From the NCBI GenBank assembly GCA_029782295.1, contig JAKOVB010000174.1:119030-183029 (forward strand): a stretch of DNA of 64,000 nucleotides. The letters run 5' to 3'. A program made the translations under genes and the position numbers. This document shows, one piece after another, positions 17,021-24,562 of this stretch. Under the pieces are notes generated by a model. The model was not told the origin of the DNA. It searched no databases and saw nothing but the letters and a program-made list of their open reading frames with translations. Source of the DNA: Pseudomonadota bacterium (GTDB lineage: Bacteria > Pseudomonadota > Gammaproteobacteria > Burkholderiales > Methylophilaceae). Within the stretch, counting starts at the first letter, position 1; every line of letters begins with the position of its first letter.

Positions 17021-17247
17021 GCGACGTCACTCCTACGGCGCAATGTCCGATTGAAGACTGCGCGGCGTGCGGCACCGTCGTGGACATTCTTGTCGCCGTG
17101 CAAATGTTCCTGGAAATGCTCGGCGATTCGTCCGACGACGCTTCGGCCATCGACCTCGTTTCCAATCACATCGAGGACGTGGAACACCTGGTCGCCTACG
17201 CCTTGCGCCAGCTGCGCGGGCCGGTGAATCGGTCGGGGTCTGCCTGA
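17017..17247 (+). CDS. Hypothetical protein (76 aa)
   Basis: Small acidic protein with an N-terminal cysteine cluster (CPIEDCAACGTVVD) that could bind metal, followed by a helical, acidic region. It is the last gene of the 16263-17247 operon and starts on the stop codon of its neighbour. No family recognised. Confidence 0.55.
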   Translation: MSDVTPTAQCPIEDCAACGTVVDILVAVQMFLEMLGDSSDDASAIDLVSNHIEDVEHLVAYALRQLRGPVNRSGSA

Positions 17248-17261
17248 CCTTCCCAGCCTCC

Positions 17262-17404
17262 CACACCGTCCCCGCGCGCAAGGTTGCGCGCGCCGAAGCG
17301 GCTGCGCTCCCGGGCTCGCTCGCGCTCGACCATTGCGCGCGGTGCCCGCGGTGTGAGGCGACGAAGGCAGGTCAGGCATGGCGACGACCGGGGCGAACTT
17401 CGCC
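17262..17404 (+). promoter_or_regulatory. Structured leader 5, diverged (DUF4262 gene)
   Basis: Outer stem CACACCG (17262-17268)/CGGTGTG (17349-17355), a compensated change relative to most copies. The terminal hairpin is atypical (GGCG-AACTT-CGCC, 17391-17404) and lies 125 nt from the start codon, unlike all other copies. Confidence 0.55.
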
Positions 17405-17529
17405 GACGTTGCGCCATGCCGGCCCTGGCGGCCCGCAGATGCGCAGGATCCCAAACATTCCATAAGCCGTAACTGCGGGCGCCATTCTCTTCACAACCAT
17501 GATGCATGACTTTCCTAGAGGATCACACC

Positions 17530-18024
17530 ATGAACGGCAAACGCGCTCGTTTGGCAGGCTTTGACGAGTTTCTCGATTTTATGTCGCCGACCATCACCGA
17601 TACGGGATATGTCGTCGTCGGGGATCCGCAGGCGAGCACACAGAGCAAACTCACCGTGTCTCACACGCTCGGCCTGGAACAAAACTTCGATCATCCCGAG
17701 CTGATTCTGTTCGGATTCGCACCGCCCATCGGAGCAGCGCTCTTGTGCAAGCTGGCCAAACGCCTGAAGCACCGTGGAGATCAGTTGCCCCAGGATGAGC
17801 CGCTGCACGGCATCGTGCAGCGCTATCCCGTCATCATCAAACCCGTCTCGGTCGAGCGCGCGCGGCCCTTCATGTACGCCGCCGAACGCTGGTATCAGCG
17901 GCAGGGGCGTGGCTTTCGCACACTCCAAGTCATTTGGCCGGACACGAAAGCACGCTTCCCCTGGGAAGCCGGCTACGACCTCTCCTTCGCGAGCCAGCAA
18001 CCGCTCCTCACAAACCTGCAATGA
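17530..18024 (+). CDS. DUF4262-domain protein
   Basis: 164-aa protein. I choose ATG 17530 (AGAGGA seven bases upstream). The order YVVVGDPQ, YTVSHTLGL-like LTVSHTLGLEQNFDHPELIL, FGFAPPIGAALLCKLAKRLK, RARPFMYAAERWYQ, LQVIWPDTKARFPW matches DUF4262. Function unknown; the family is frequent on plasmids and in actinobacterial and proteobacterial islands. The gap to its leader is unusually long (125 bp). Confidence 0.75.
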   Translation: MNGKRARLAGFDEFLDFMSPTITDTGYVVVGDPQASTQSKLTVSHTLGLEQNFDHPELILFGFAPPIGAALLCKLAKRLKHRGDQLPQDEPLHGIVQRYPVIIKPVSVERARPFMYAAERWYQRQGRGFRTLQVIWPDTKARFPWEAGYDLSFASQQPLLTNLQ

Positions 18025-18029
18025 GGGGA

Positions 18030-18181
18030 GGGCGGCACCCACACCCCGCCCAGTATTCCACGCCGGTCAGCCGGCGCAAGGCTGAGCGCGCCCCAGCGCG
18101 CGCTCACGAGCTCCCTGCGGTCGGCCACTGCGCCGGCCGCTGCGGCGTGACCCCGGCGCGTCGTGGGCAGTTCCGCCCACG
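18030..18181 (+). promoter_or_regulatory. Structured leader 6 (gene at 18200)
   Basis: 5' hairpin around GGGCGG/CCGCCC (18030-18051); outer stem CACGCCG (18059)/CGGCGTG (18143); terminal hairpin CGTGGGC/GCCCACG (18162-18181), 18 nt before the ATG. The 7-bp terminal stem is a fully compensated variant. Confidence 0.75.
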
Positions 18182-18199
18182 CACAGCCAGGAGACGACC

Positions 18200-18889
18200 A
18201 TGACCACGACCCTCCACCCGCAGCAAGGCCTCGATGAACAAACATCGCCGCCCATGACCACGCTCTTTCCGGGGATCGCGAAGGCATTGAAGGAATCCCG
18301 GATTGCCTGGGTGATCTGTCAGTACGACGGCCAGCGGAATTTCCAACAAATCTACGATCCGGCGTTTTACACCGGGCGCTACCGGGCGAGCCGACGAAAG
18401 TTGACCGACGATCAGTGCCAGGAGCTGCGAGCCTATTTTGTCGGTCTTCTTCAGCAGCGCTGTCCCGGCTGGGAGGAAGGCGAGGGCTCGCGCGGGGAAT
18501 TTGTTTGGCGGATGGACAACGATGAACTGATCCACCAGCACGACGTGCGCGTCGTGAGCTTCACGACGACGCAAACCGCAGGCACGGGGCCTGACAAGGC
18601 CAAGCCGCCCGTGCAAGTCGAACGCATGCTGGTGGTGGCGGCCTCGCATCTGTCTTCCGAGGAGGTCTCGACGCTGACGGCCTATGACTATCAACACGGA
18701 GAGGGGGCATGGCTCATGGTCGCCGGCAACAGCGCGGAGTTTGCGGTGCCGACGTTCGAGTCAAAGAGTCCGGGGCTCTCGCAGGTGCTCGACTTCGCCT
18801 ACAAACATCAATGTGCCTATGTTCTATTCGATCGCGACGCCGATCCGCTGATGAACGCCGCGACGAACGAAGACGCTGAGCCTAAGTGA
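18200..18889 (+). CDS. DUF5983-like protein
   Basis: 229-aa protein in two parts. Residues 20-110 (FPGIAKALKESRIAWVICQY and following) are unfamiliar. Residues 135-215 (MLVVAASHLSSEEVSTLTAY, WLMVAGN, VLDFAYKHQCAYVLFDRDAD) have the layout of DUF5983, a small domain common on conjugative plasmids. No catalytic residues are evident. The leader hairpin lies directly before its start and the gene appears monocistronic. Confidence 0.6.
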   Translation: MTTTLHPQQGLDEQTSPPMTTLFPGIAKALKESRIAWVICQYDGQRNFQQIYDPAFYTGRYRASRRKLTDDQCQELRAYFVGLLQQRCPGWEEGEGSRGEFVWRMDNDELIHQHDVRVVSFTTTQTAGTGPDKAKPPVQVERMLVVAASHLSSEEVSTLTAYDYQHGEGAWLMVAGNSAEFAVPTFESKSPGLSQVLDFAYKHQCAYVLFDRDADPLMNAATNEDAEPK

Positions 18890-18918
18890 GAGGCGTTGGC
18901 CTGCAGCGTTCACGGTAT

Positions 18919-19044
18919 CACGCCGTTCACGGTGCACAAGGCTGAGCGCGCGCTGTTAGGCGCGCTCACGGGCTCGCGTGCGCTCGGCCGTTGTGCAGCC
19001 GTGCTGCGGCGTGAGGGGAGGGTGGTGCAGGCAATCCGCCTGCA
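18919..19044 (+). promoter_or_regulatory. Structured leader 7 (methylase-like gene)
   Basis: Outer stem CACGCCG (18919)/CGGCGTG (19007). The inner stem is changed on both arms (CACGGTGCACAAGG with CGTTGTGCAGCCGTG). Terminal hairpin TGCAGGC-AATCC-GCCTGCA (19026-19044), 21 nt before the ATG. Confidence 0.75.
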
Positions 19045-19065
19045 TCACCCGCAGGACCCTCAGCG

Positions 19066-19911
19066 ATGCGCGCTCCCAGAGTTCATGGTCTCGATGATCA
19101 CCAGACGCAATTCATCAAACTCACGCATGCCGCAGGGTACAAGCACCGGCCGCATGTGATCTTCAGGGACTTTTGCGAAATCGCCGCGCTGACGCTCAGC
19201 AATGCGGTCGACCGTCTGCAGTACGAGCAGCGCGAGGCGCGCTACCTGGAGATCGTCAAAGGCTACACGCGTGAAGAACTCGACCGCTTCGCCCAAATGT
19301 TCGCGTGCGTCGTCGAGTCGCTCGAGTGGTCATACCGGGATTGCCTGGGCGAGATCTTCATGGGCCTGGACCTGGGCAATCATTGGAGAGGACAGTTCTT
19401 CACGCCTTACAACCTGTCTTCGATGATGGCCCGAATGACGCTGAACGATGTGGACCAGGCGTGGCTGGATCGGCATGGCGGCATCCTCACCGTCTGCGAG
19501 CCGGCCGTCGGCGCCGGTGGCATGGTGATCGCGGCCGCCGAGGCCTTGCGGGAGAAAGGAGTGAATTACCAGCAGTGCATGCACGTGACGGCGCAGGACA
19601 TCGACGCCACGGCGGTGCACATGACCTACATCCAATTGTCGCTCCTGCACGTTCCGGCCGTGGTGCTGCGGGGAAACACCCTCACGTGCGAGGTGAACGA
19701 GCACTGGGTCACCCCGGCGCACGTGATGGGCCTCTGGGACATCCGATTGAGACGGCGCGCCAGAACGGCTTTTCAGACGCCGCCGGCGGCCGAGGCCAGC
19801 CCGGAGCCTACGGAGGGAGCGCCCGCGGCGAAGCCGCAAGACCTGGGCGACCGGCGCGATGCCATCGTCTCGGACCGGGTCCGCAAAAGCGGCCAGATGG
19901 ATCTGTTTTAA
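19066..19911 (+). CDS. N6-DNA-methylase-like protein lacking NPPY
   Basis: 281-aa protein of the type I (HsdM-like) N6-adenine methylase fold. HWRGQFFTPYNLSSMMARMT and TVCEPAVGAGGMVIAAAEAL give the substrate-entry helix and the SAM-binding motif I; VTAQDIDATAVHMTYIQLSL is motif II/III. The catalytic (N/D)PP(Y/F) motif expected after this is absent; the sequence runs on through VVLRGNTLTCEVNEHWVTP. It may therefore bind SAM or DNA without methylating, or act as a decoy or regulatory protein. Near-full-length relatives exist on plasmids. Confidence 0.7.
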   Translation: MRAPRVHGLDDHQTQFIKLTHAAGYKHRPHVIFRDFCEIAALTLSNAVDRLQYEQREARYLEIVKGYTREELDRFAQMFACVVESLEWSYRDCLGEIFMGLDLGNHWRGQFFTPYNLSSMMARMTLNDVDQAWLDRHGGILTVCEPAVGAGGMVIAAAEALREKGVNYQQCMHVTAQDIDATAVHMTYIQLSLLHVPAVVLRGNTLTCEVNEHWVTPAHVMGLWDIRLRRRARTAFQTPPAAEASPEPTEGAPAAKPQDLGDRRDAIVSDRVRKSGQMDLF

Positions 19912-19976
19912 CCCCGACCGACGGCTGGGGCTGCCGGTCCATTTCCTGATTTACCCCTTACCTGGAGATCACTAAA

Positions 19977-20204
19977 ATGAACCTGTCTACCGGCCTCAAG
20001 GTCAAATCCTTCATGAGCGAAACGGAAGCCCAACGCCGCGCCCACCTGCAAGAAGCCTTGGACAACGCCAAGCTCGAAGGCTTGGAGCCGACGTCCCAGG
20101 ACTTGCAGGATCTGGAGCCCTACCTCACTGGTAAGCAGCCGATCGAGGAGTACCTGGCCAAGCTCCGCGACCGCTACGCGCCGTCCGGGCCGCGCCGCAA
20201 TTGA
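19977..20204 (+). CDS. VbhA-like antitoxin of the Fic module
   Basis: 75-aa protein that fits the class I Fic antitoxin VbhA: a short helical protein with the inhibitory segment LDNAKLEGLEPT. The class motif is (S/T)xxxE(G/N), whose Glu blocks ATP positioning in Fic; here Asn stands where Ser/Thr is usual (NAKLEG). It has its own Shine-Dalgarno (CTGGAG) but no structured leader. The Fic gene follows after 13 bp. Confidence 0.75.
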   Translation: MNLSTGLKVKSFMSETEAQRRAHLQEALDNAKLEGLEPTSQDLQDLEPYLTGKQPIEEYLAKLRDRYAPSGPRRN

Positions 20205-20217
20205 CCGGCCGGCCCGG

Positions 20218-21114
20218 ATGAGCCAAGGACGCTCAAGATGGGCCGACTACTTTTATCCCGGGACGCAAACGCTCAAGAACGTGCCGGGCATCCGGGATGC
20301 GGCCGCGCTACAGAAGTTTGAAACCTCGACGGTGGTGGCCCGCGAGATTCAGCTGCGCACCGATCCGCCGCCGCGCACGTTCACTGTCGAGCACTACACC
20401 GGGATCCACCGGCATTTGTTTCAGGACGTCTATCCCTGGGCGGGCCGTATGCGCGCCGTCGAGGTCAGCAAAGGCGACACCGATTTTGCGCCGATGAAGA
20501 CGCCCACGGGACTCGACCTGAACGCGCAAGGGAAACTCATCATGAATGCGCTGGCCGCGGAACGGCATCTCACCGGCCTCGGTAAGGAGCAGTTCGTGAC
20601 CCGCCTGACGCATCACCTCACCGAGCTCAACTATTGGCATCCGTTTCGTGAGGGCAATGGCCGAACGATGCGTATCTTTCTGTCGCACCTGGCGGAGAAC
20701 GCCGGCTACAGTCTCGACTTCAGCAAGGCCAATACCCGTGACTGGGCTCATGCGTCCGAGCAAGCCACCTCGATCGCCCATTTTCTCAACGCAGTCCCCA
20801 TGCGCGCCATCCTGCGCGATGTCGTCACGCCGCACAGGGCGCGCGCCTTCGCTCAGGCGCATCGCACGCGAAAATACGCCGATGCTGTGGCCAAACATCC
20901 CGAGCTTGAAGGCGCCATCGGGACGCTCGAACGGCTGCGCGCTGAAATCCGCGAACGCCAACCCGGGCTCCCTTACGAAGAACAAACACGCAAGGTCAAC
21001 GCCGTGGCCGCAAAACTCCACAAGAGCCTGCACGAGGGTCAAGTTCCGAAGCTGCACACGCCCGAGCAGGCGCTGAAGATCATCAAGGATCTAAACCTCA
21101 GCCGCTCGGGCTGA
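20218..21114 (+). CDS. fic: Fic-domain AMPylating toxin
   Basis: 298-aa Fic/DOC-family protein. The central Fic domain includes YTGIHRHLFQDVYPWAGRMR and the active-site motif HPFREGNGRTMRIFL (HxFx(D/E)GNGRxxR complete), so it should transfer AMP or another nucleotide to target proteins. The C-terminal helical extension resembles the BepA/VbhT arm. Relatives carried by conjugative machinery can be translocated or act as addiction toxins. With the upstream VbhA-like gene it forms a toxin-antitoxin pair inside the leader-rich block. Confidence 0.88.
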   Translation: MSQGRSRWADYFYPGTQTLKNVPGIRDAAALQKFETSTVVAREIQLRTDPPPRTFTVEHYTGIHRHLFQDVYPWAGRMRAVEVSKGDTDFAPMKTPTGLDLNAQGKLIMNALAAERHLTGLGKEQFVTRLTHHLTELNYWHPFREGNGRTMRIFLSHLAENAGYSLDFSKANTRDWAHASEQATSIAHFLNAVPMRAILRDVVTPHRARAFAQAHRTRKYADAVAKHPELEGAIGTLERLRAEIRERQPGLPYEEQTRKVNAVAAKLHKSLHEGQVPKLHTPEQALKIIKDLNLSRSG

Positions 21115-21181
21115 CACGATTGCGGTGCGAATGTCACGCCTCGATATCGCGTCCGCTGCGTTGCCCGCGTTCCCATGTCAG

Positions 21182-21299
21182 CACGCCGGTCGTGCGCGCC
21201 AGGCTTCGCGCGGGGAACGCGCGAACGAGCTCGCTCGCGCTCGGCCGTGGCGCGCTTCGCTGCGGCGTGCAGCACCGACGCGCAGGCAAACCGCCTGCG
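21182..21299 (+). promoter_or_regulatory. Structured leader 8 (gene at 21317)
   Basis: Outer stem CACGCCG (21182)/CGGCGTG (21263); terminal hairpin CGCAGGC-AAACC-GCCTGCG (21281-21299), 17 nt before the ATG. Confidence 0.7.
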
Positions 21300-21316
21300 T
21301 ATCGTCGGAGACAACC

Positions 21317-21655
21317 ATGAGCGATCGGAAAGGTTCCGGGCATCCAAACAAACCCGCCAGCGCATTTGATTTGAAGGTCAACTTGGATCGCGTCTGCTGG
21401 GAAGACATTTCCAAAGATGGCCTGGCCGCCACCCGGCTGTTGGCCACACTGGGTTTCAATGGAGTCAACCATCACCTGGAAGCCATCCGCGTCTCGCAGG
21501 ATCCGGATAGCGAGCACGGCCAATCCGCCGACTGCCCGTGCTGCGAAGACATCCTATTCAAGTATCGCGCCGCCTGCGAAGCGGAGGGTCCGTTCCACAC
21601 GGTTCGGATCAATGGCTATCCCTATGTGCTAATCGTCACTCCATTCTGCCATTAG
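21317..21655 (+). CDS. Hypothetical protein (112 aa)
   Basis: Small soluble protein with a CPCC motif in the middle (ADCPCCEDILFKYRAACEAE) that could bind a metal together with a further Cys, and a strand-rich C-terminus (TVRINGYPYVLIVTP). No family recognised. Start ATG 21317 follows CGGAG. Monocistronic behind its own leader. Confidence 0.55.
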   Translation: MSDRKGSGHPNKPASAFDLKVNLDRVCWEDISKDGLAATRLLATLGFNGVNHHLEAIRVSQDPDSEHGQSADCPCCEDILFKYRAACEAEGPFHTVRINGYPYVLIVTPFCH

Positions 21656-21849
21656 CCATCGGCGCGGCAGGGATGGGGCCCGTTGGGTTCCATCCCTGCG
21701 CTTTACCGGGCGGCCATACACGCCTACCTGGATCGGATACGCGCGCGTCTGGGTTTGATGTCGAAACCATGCTGACCGCCGTCCGCGGCGCATAAGTCAT
21801 CTGTTGTTTGTATCTGTCGGCCGTCTTTGCCGCGGCCGCCAGTGTGCCA
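21656..21849. other. Intergenic region before leader 9
   Basis: No gene supported. It contains the TTGTTTGT octamer at 21804-21811 seen near many leaders, and otherwise no clear structure. Confidence 0.4.
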
Positions 21850-21969
21850 GCGCCAGCAGGCGCCTCGAGGCCCTGCGCAGCGCTGCGCGCGCTACGGCGA
21901 GTCGCGCCGAGCGCGAGCCTCGACCCGCCTGCTGGCGCCGGCCGGCCCGGCCCGGGCAATTCCGCCCGG
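21850..21969 (+). promoter_or_regulatory. Structured leader 9, variant (gene at 21991)
   Basis: Long stem GCGCCAGCAGGCG (21850-21862)/CGCCTGCTGGCGC (21926-21938), 13 bp, replacing the usual outer and inner stems; terminal hairpin CCGGGC/GCCCGG (21952-21969), 21 nt before the ATG. Confidence 0.65.
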
Positions 21970-21990
21970 AACACAGCAGGTAAGACTCCC

Positions 21991-22368
21991 ATGAAAATCC
22001 CTCTCACAATCCTGGCGATTTCTCATCGCCATGGCCTAGACGCCACCGCACATCCCTCAAGAGAAGCGGCGGAAGCGAAGCTCGATGAATTCTGCAAGGA
22101 ATGGTGGCACGAACTGGGGGGCGCGCACGAGATGCCCGACGAGCGCGAAGCACGGCGGGAAACCTACTTTGGCGCAAGGCCCGACGAAGGTGCGGACCTC
22201 TACGAGACCGAAGCCTTCATTGAATCGCCCCTGGAGACCCTCGCACGCGAGGCACTCGACTACGAGCGCCAGGCGTTCGAGCAGGATGAACCCGTGAGCG
22301 GCGCCGACCTGGTCGACTGGTTCTGCGAGTGGCGCACTCGACTTGCGGAAACGCTCGCCGCCGGCTGA
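21991..22368 (+). CDS. Hypothetical acidic protein (125 aa)
   Basis: Small acidic protein rich in Glu/Asp and Ala, with a Trp-rich helix (LDEFCKEWWHELGG) and a C-terminal WFCEWRTRLAETL. The opening ILAISHRHGLDATAHPSREAA suggests a beta strand followed by a helix. Highly acidic small proteins on plasmids are sometimes DNA mimics, but no specific similarity is seen. The transcript ends at a very strong hairpin 18 bp downstream. Confidence 0.55.
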   Translation: MKIPLTILAISHRHGLDATAHPSREAAEAKLDEFCKEWWHELGGAHEMPDEREARRETYFGARPDEGADLYETEAFIESPLETLAREALDYERQAFEQDEPVSGADLVDWFCEWRTRLAETLAAG

Positions 22369-22386
22369 AGCCGTACCGGAGCTTAG

Positions 22387-22421
22387 GGTGGCCCGCACCG
22401 GATCAACCGGTGCGGGCCACC
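22387..22421 (+). terminator. Strong hairpin terminator
   Basis: 15-bp perfect stem GGTGGCCCGCACCGG/CCGGTGCGGGCCACC with a 5-base loop, followed by TGTTGTTTGTT. Confidence 0.8.
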
Positions 22422-22467
22422 TGTTGTTTGTTGGAGAAGACAGTGTCTGCCTGCAATACCGATTTTG

Positions 22468-22589
22468 CCACGGCCTACCGGCGCGCAAGGCTGAGCGCAC
22501 CAAAGCACGCGCTCACGAGCTCCCTGCGGTCGGCCGTTGCGCGCCGGCGATGCCGTGGACCGCAGCGCATGCAGGCAATCCGCCTGCAT
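22468..22589 (+). promoter_or_regulatory. Structured leader 10 (GHKL ATPase 1)
   Basis: Outer stem CCACGGC (22468-22474)/GCCGTGG (22552-22558), changed on both arms relative to the common version. Terminal hairpin ATGCAGGC/GCCTGCAT (22569-22589), 16 nt before the ATG. Confidence 0.75.
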
Positions 22590-22605
22590 CAGCGCGGAGA
22601 CTTCC

Positions 22606-24315
22606 ATGTCAGAGACACGCACGTTCTCAATCCATCCCCACATCATCCACGACCTCATCGTCGCGCAAGCCGGTACGCTGTCCAAGGCGGTCTTGGAATG
22701 CATCATGAATTCCATCGACGCCGGCGCCACCCACGTCAATGTCGCGATCGATTCGTGCCGCATTCGCATCGACGATGACGGCAGCGGCTTCCAATCGCGC
22801 CAGGAAATCGAGACCTGGTTCGAGGTCTTCGGCTTTCCACACGAGGATGGGAACCGCACCTATGGCAAGTTTGGCATCGGCCGCGGCCAGGTGTGGAGCT
22901 TCTGTTCTACGATCTGGCGCACCAACGAATTCGAGATGGATGTCGACATCAAACGGCGCGGCCTGGATTATCACCTTCGCGACGGATTACACACCGTCAA
23001 GGGCGTGATGATCGACGGCACGTTCTACACGCCGTTGCTCACCTCGGAGCTAATGACCTTCGAGAAAGAACTCACCGAGCTCGCGTGTTTCGCGCAAATT
23101 CCCGTCCGTTTGAATGGCCATCTCATTACGAAAGATCCCGCCGCCGAGAAATGGGATTTCGATACCCCCGATGCCTGGGTGCAGATCACCGAGGGTTCCA
23201 GCCTCGCCGTCTACAATCTAGGCGTGCTCGTGACGCACTATTCGGCCTACCAATTCGGTTGCGGCGGCGTGGTGCTCACCAAGCCGGGGGTGCGCCTGAA
23301 GCTGAACATGGCGCGCAACGATGTGCTCATTGCGCAGTGCGAAGTGTGGAAACGGATTCGGGGCGTATTGCAATCCAAATCCGATGAACGCGTCAGGACC
23401 AAGCGCGTGCGGCACTCACCGGCCGAACTTGAGAATTTCGCGAAACGCTTCGTTGGCGCAGAACTCGATTACGAGCAAGTCAAGGATCTCAAGCTCATCA
23501 CCGACATTGTCGGCCGCGGGCACACTATCAGGGGATTTGCGGAATGGATCTGCCGCAACAAGCCCGGTGTGGTGACCCGGGCGCCCACCGGCAGCCGCAA
23601 AGGCGAGCGCGCGCATACGGGGAAACTGGCCTTCGTTCTCGCGCCGAGCACGCTGGAGCGCTTCGGCGCCGACGGCGTCGAAACGCTGTGTCGCAGCGTA
23701 TGGCAAGCGTTGGAACGCGACGACAGTGGCCAGTGGCTGGCGCTCACCCTCCACCAAGCCAGCACCTACGAGCACCTAGATACGGCCGTACCAACCTTGC
23801 AGGATGGGTATGACGTCCTTGCGGACAAGGATCTGAGCAAAGCCGATCTCGCAGCGCTGCGCGCCTTGACCGAAATGGCCCATCACGTCGGGCAAGCGCT
23901 GGTTGAGATGGGCTACGTGAGCTGCCGCACGGCCACTCGAAACATACACATAGGCCGCTCGGATTGCGCGGAAGCCTGGACCGATGCGGAATCGCAGATT
24001 GTGGTCGAGCGCCGCAACCTTCAACTGATGAAGCTGGGGGTCGGCGGTTTCGTGGGGCTGACCCACCTCCTGGTCCACGAGTTCCTGCACGACAGCGCCG
24101 ATGTGGGCTCACACACCCACGATTACGAGTTCTATGCTCGCTACCACGAGGCCACGTGCGGCCGGGCTGGGGTGCTGAACCAGGCGGCCGCGCGAGGACT
24201 GTCGCGGTGGATCGTGGCGTTGAGATCCTATCGGCTCAAAGTGCCACGCCTGGCGGCGCGACACCTGGACGAGGAAGAGCGGCTGCACCGGCAGTCGCTG
24301 GCGAGCGCTGAATGA
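22606..24315 (+). CDS. GHKL ATPase fused to a putative zinc-protease-like domain
   Basis: 569-aa protein. The N-terminal 200 residues are a GHKL (Hsp90/MutL-type) ATPase: N box VLECIMNSIDAGAT, G1 DDDGSGF, G2 GKFGIGRGQ. A middle region similar to a transducer domain follows (VRLKLNMARNDVL). Near residues 488-500 is LLVHEFLHDSADVGSH, with an HExxH zinc-binding pattern and a further acidic/aromatic run (HDYEFYARYHEA) that could give the third ligand. An ATP-dependent chaperone-like module joined to a zincin is unusual. A second GHKL gene follows directly. Function unknown; anti-defence or DNA processing are possibilities. Confidence 0.7.
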   Translation: MSETRTFSIHPHIIHDLIVAQAGTLSKAVLECIMNSIDAGATHVNVAIDSCRIRIDDDGSGFQSRQEIETWFEVFGFPHEDGNRTYGKFGIGRGQVWSFCSTIWRTNEFEMDVDIKRRGLDYHLRDGLHTVKGVMIDGTFYTPLLTSELMTFEKELTELACFAQIPVRLNGHLITKDPAAEKWDFDTPDAWVQITEGSSLAVYNLGVLVTHYSAYQFGCGGVVLTKPGVRLKLNMARNDVLIAQCEVWKRIRGVLQSKSDERVRTKRVRHSPAELENFAKRFVGAELDYEQVKDLKLITDIVGRGHTIRGFAEWICRNKPGVVTRAPTGSRKGERAHTGKLAFVLAPSTLERFGADGVETLCRSVWQALERDDSGQWLALTLHQASTYEHLDTAVPTLQDGYDVLADKDLSKADLAALRALTEMAHHVGQALVEMGYVSCRTATRNIHIGRSDCAEAWTDAESQIVVERRNLQLMKLGVGGFVGLTHLLVHEFLHDSADVGSHTHDYEFYARYHEATCGRAGVLNQAAARGLSRWIVALRSYRLKVPRLAARHLDEEERLHRQSLASAE

Positions 24316-24427
24316 TGCGCCCGCGCTAAACGCGATTCCGCCCGGAGCGGCGTTGTCGTTCCGGGCAGATCGCACTTGCCTTCAAACAAAACCAAAGCGC
24401 GCGAATTGCCGAAATGCTCGACAGTAT

Positions 24428-24545
24428 CACGCCGGTCTTGCGCGCCAGGCTTCGCGCGTGGACGCGCGAACGAGCTCGCTAACGCTCGACCGTGGCGCGC
24501 TTCGCTGCGGCGTGACCCGAGTGCGCGACGGCAATTCCGCCGTCG
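24428..24545 (+). promoter_or_regulatory. Structured leader 11 (GHKL ATPase 2)
   Basis: Outer stem CACGCCG (24428)/CGGCGTG (24508); terminal hairpin CGACGGC/GCCGTCG (24526-24545), 17 nt before the ATG. Confidence 0.75.
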
Positions 24546-24562
24546 TAACTCGAGGAACGACC

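Noticed and set aside
20308..21057. 249-codon frame antisense to fic
   Set aside because: Shadow frame of a well-supported Fic gene in GC-rich DNA.
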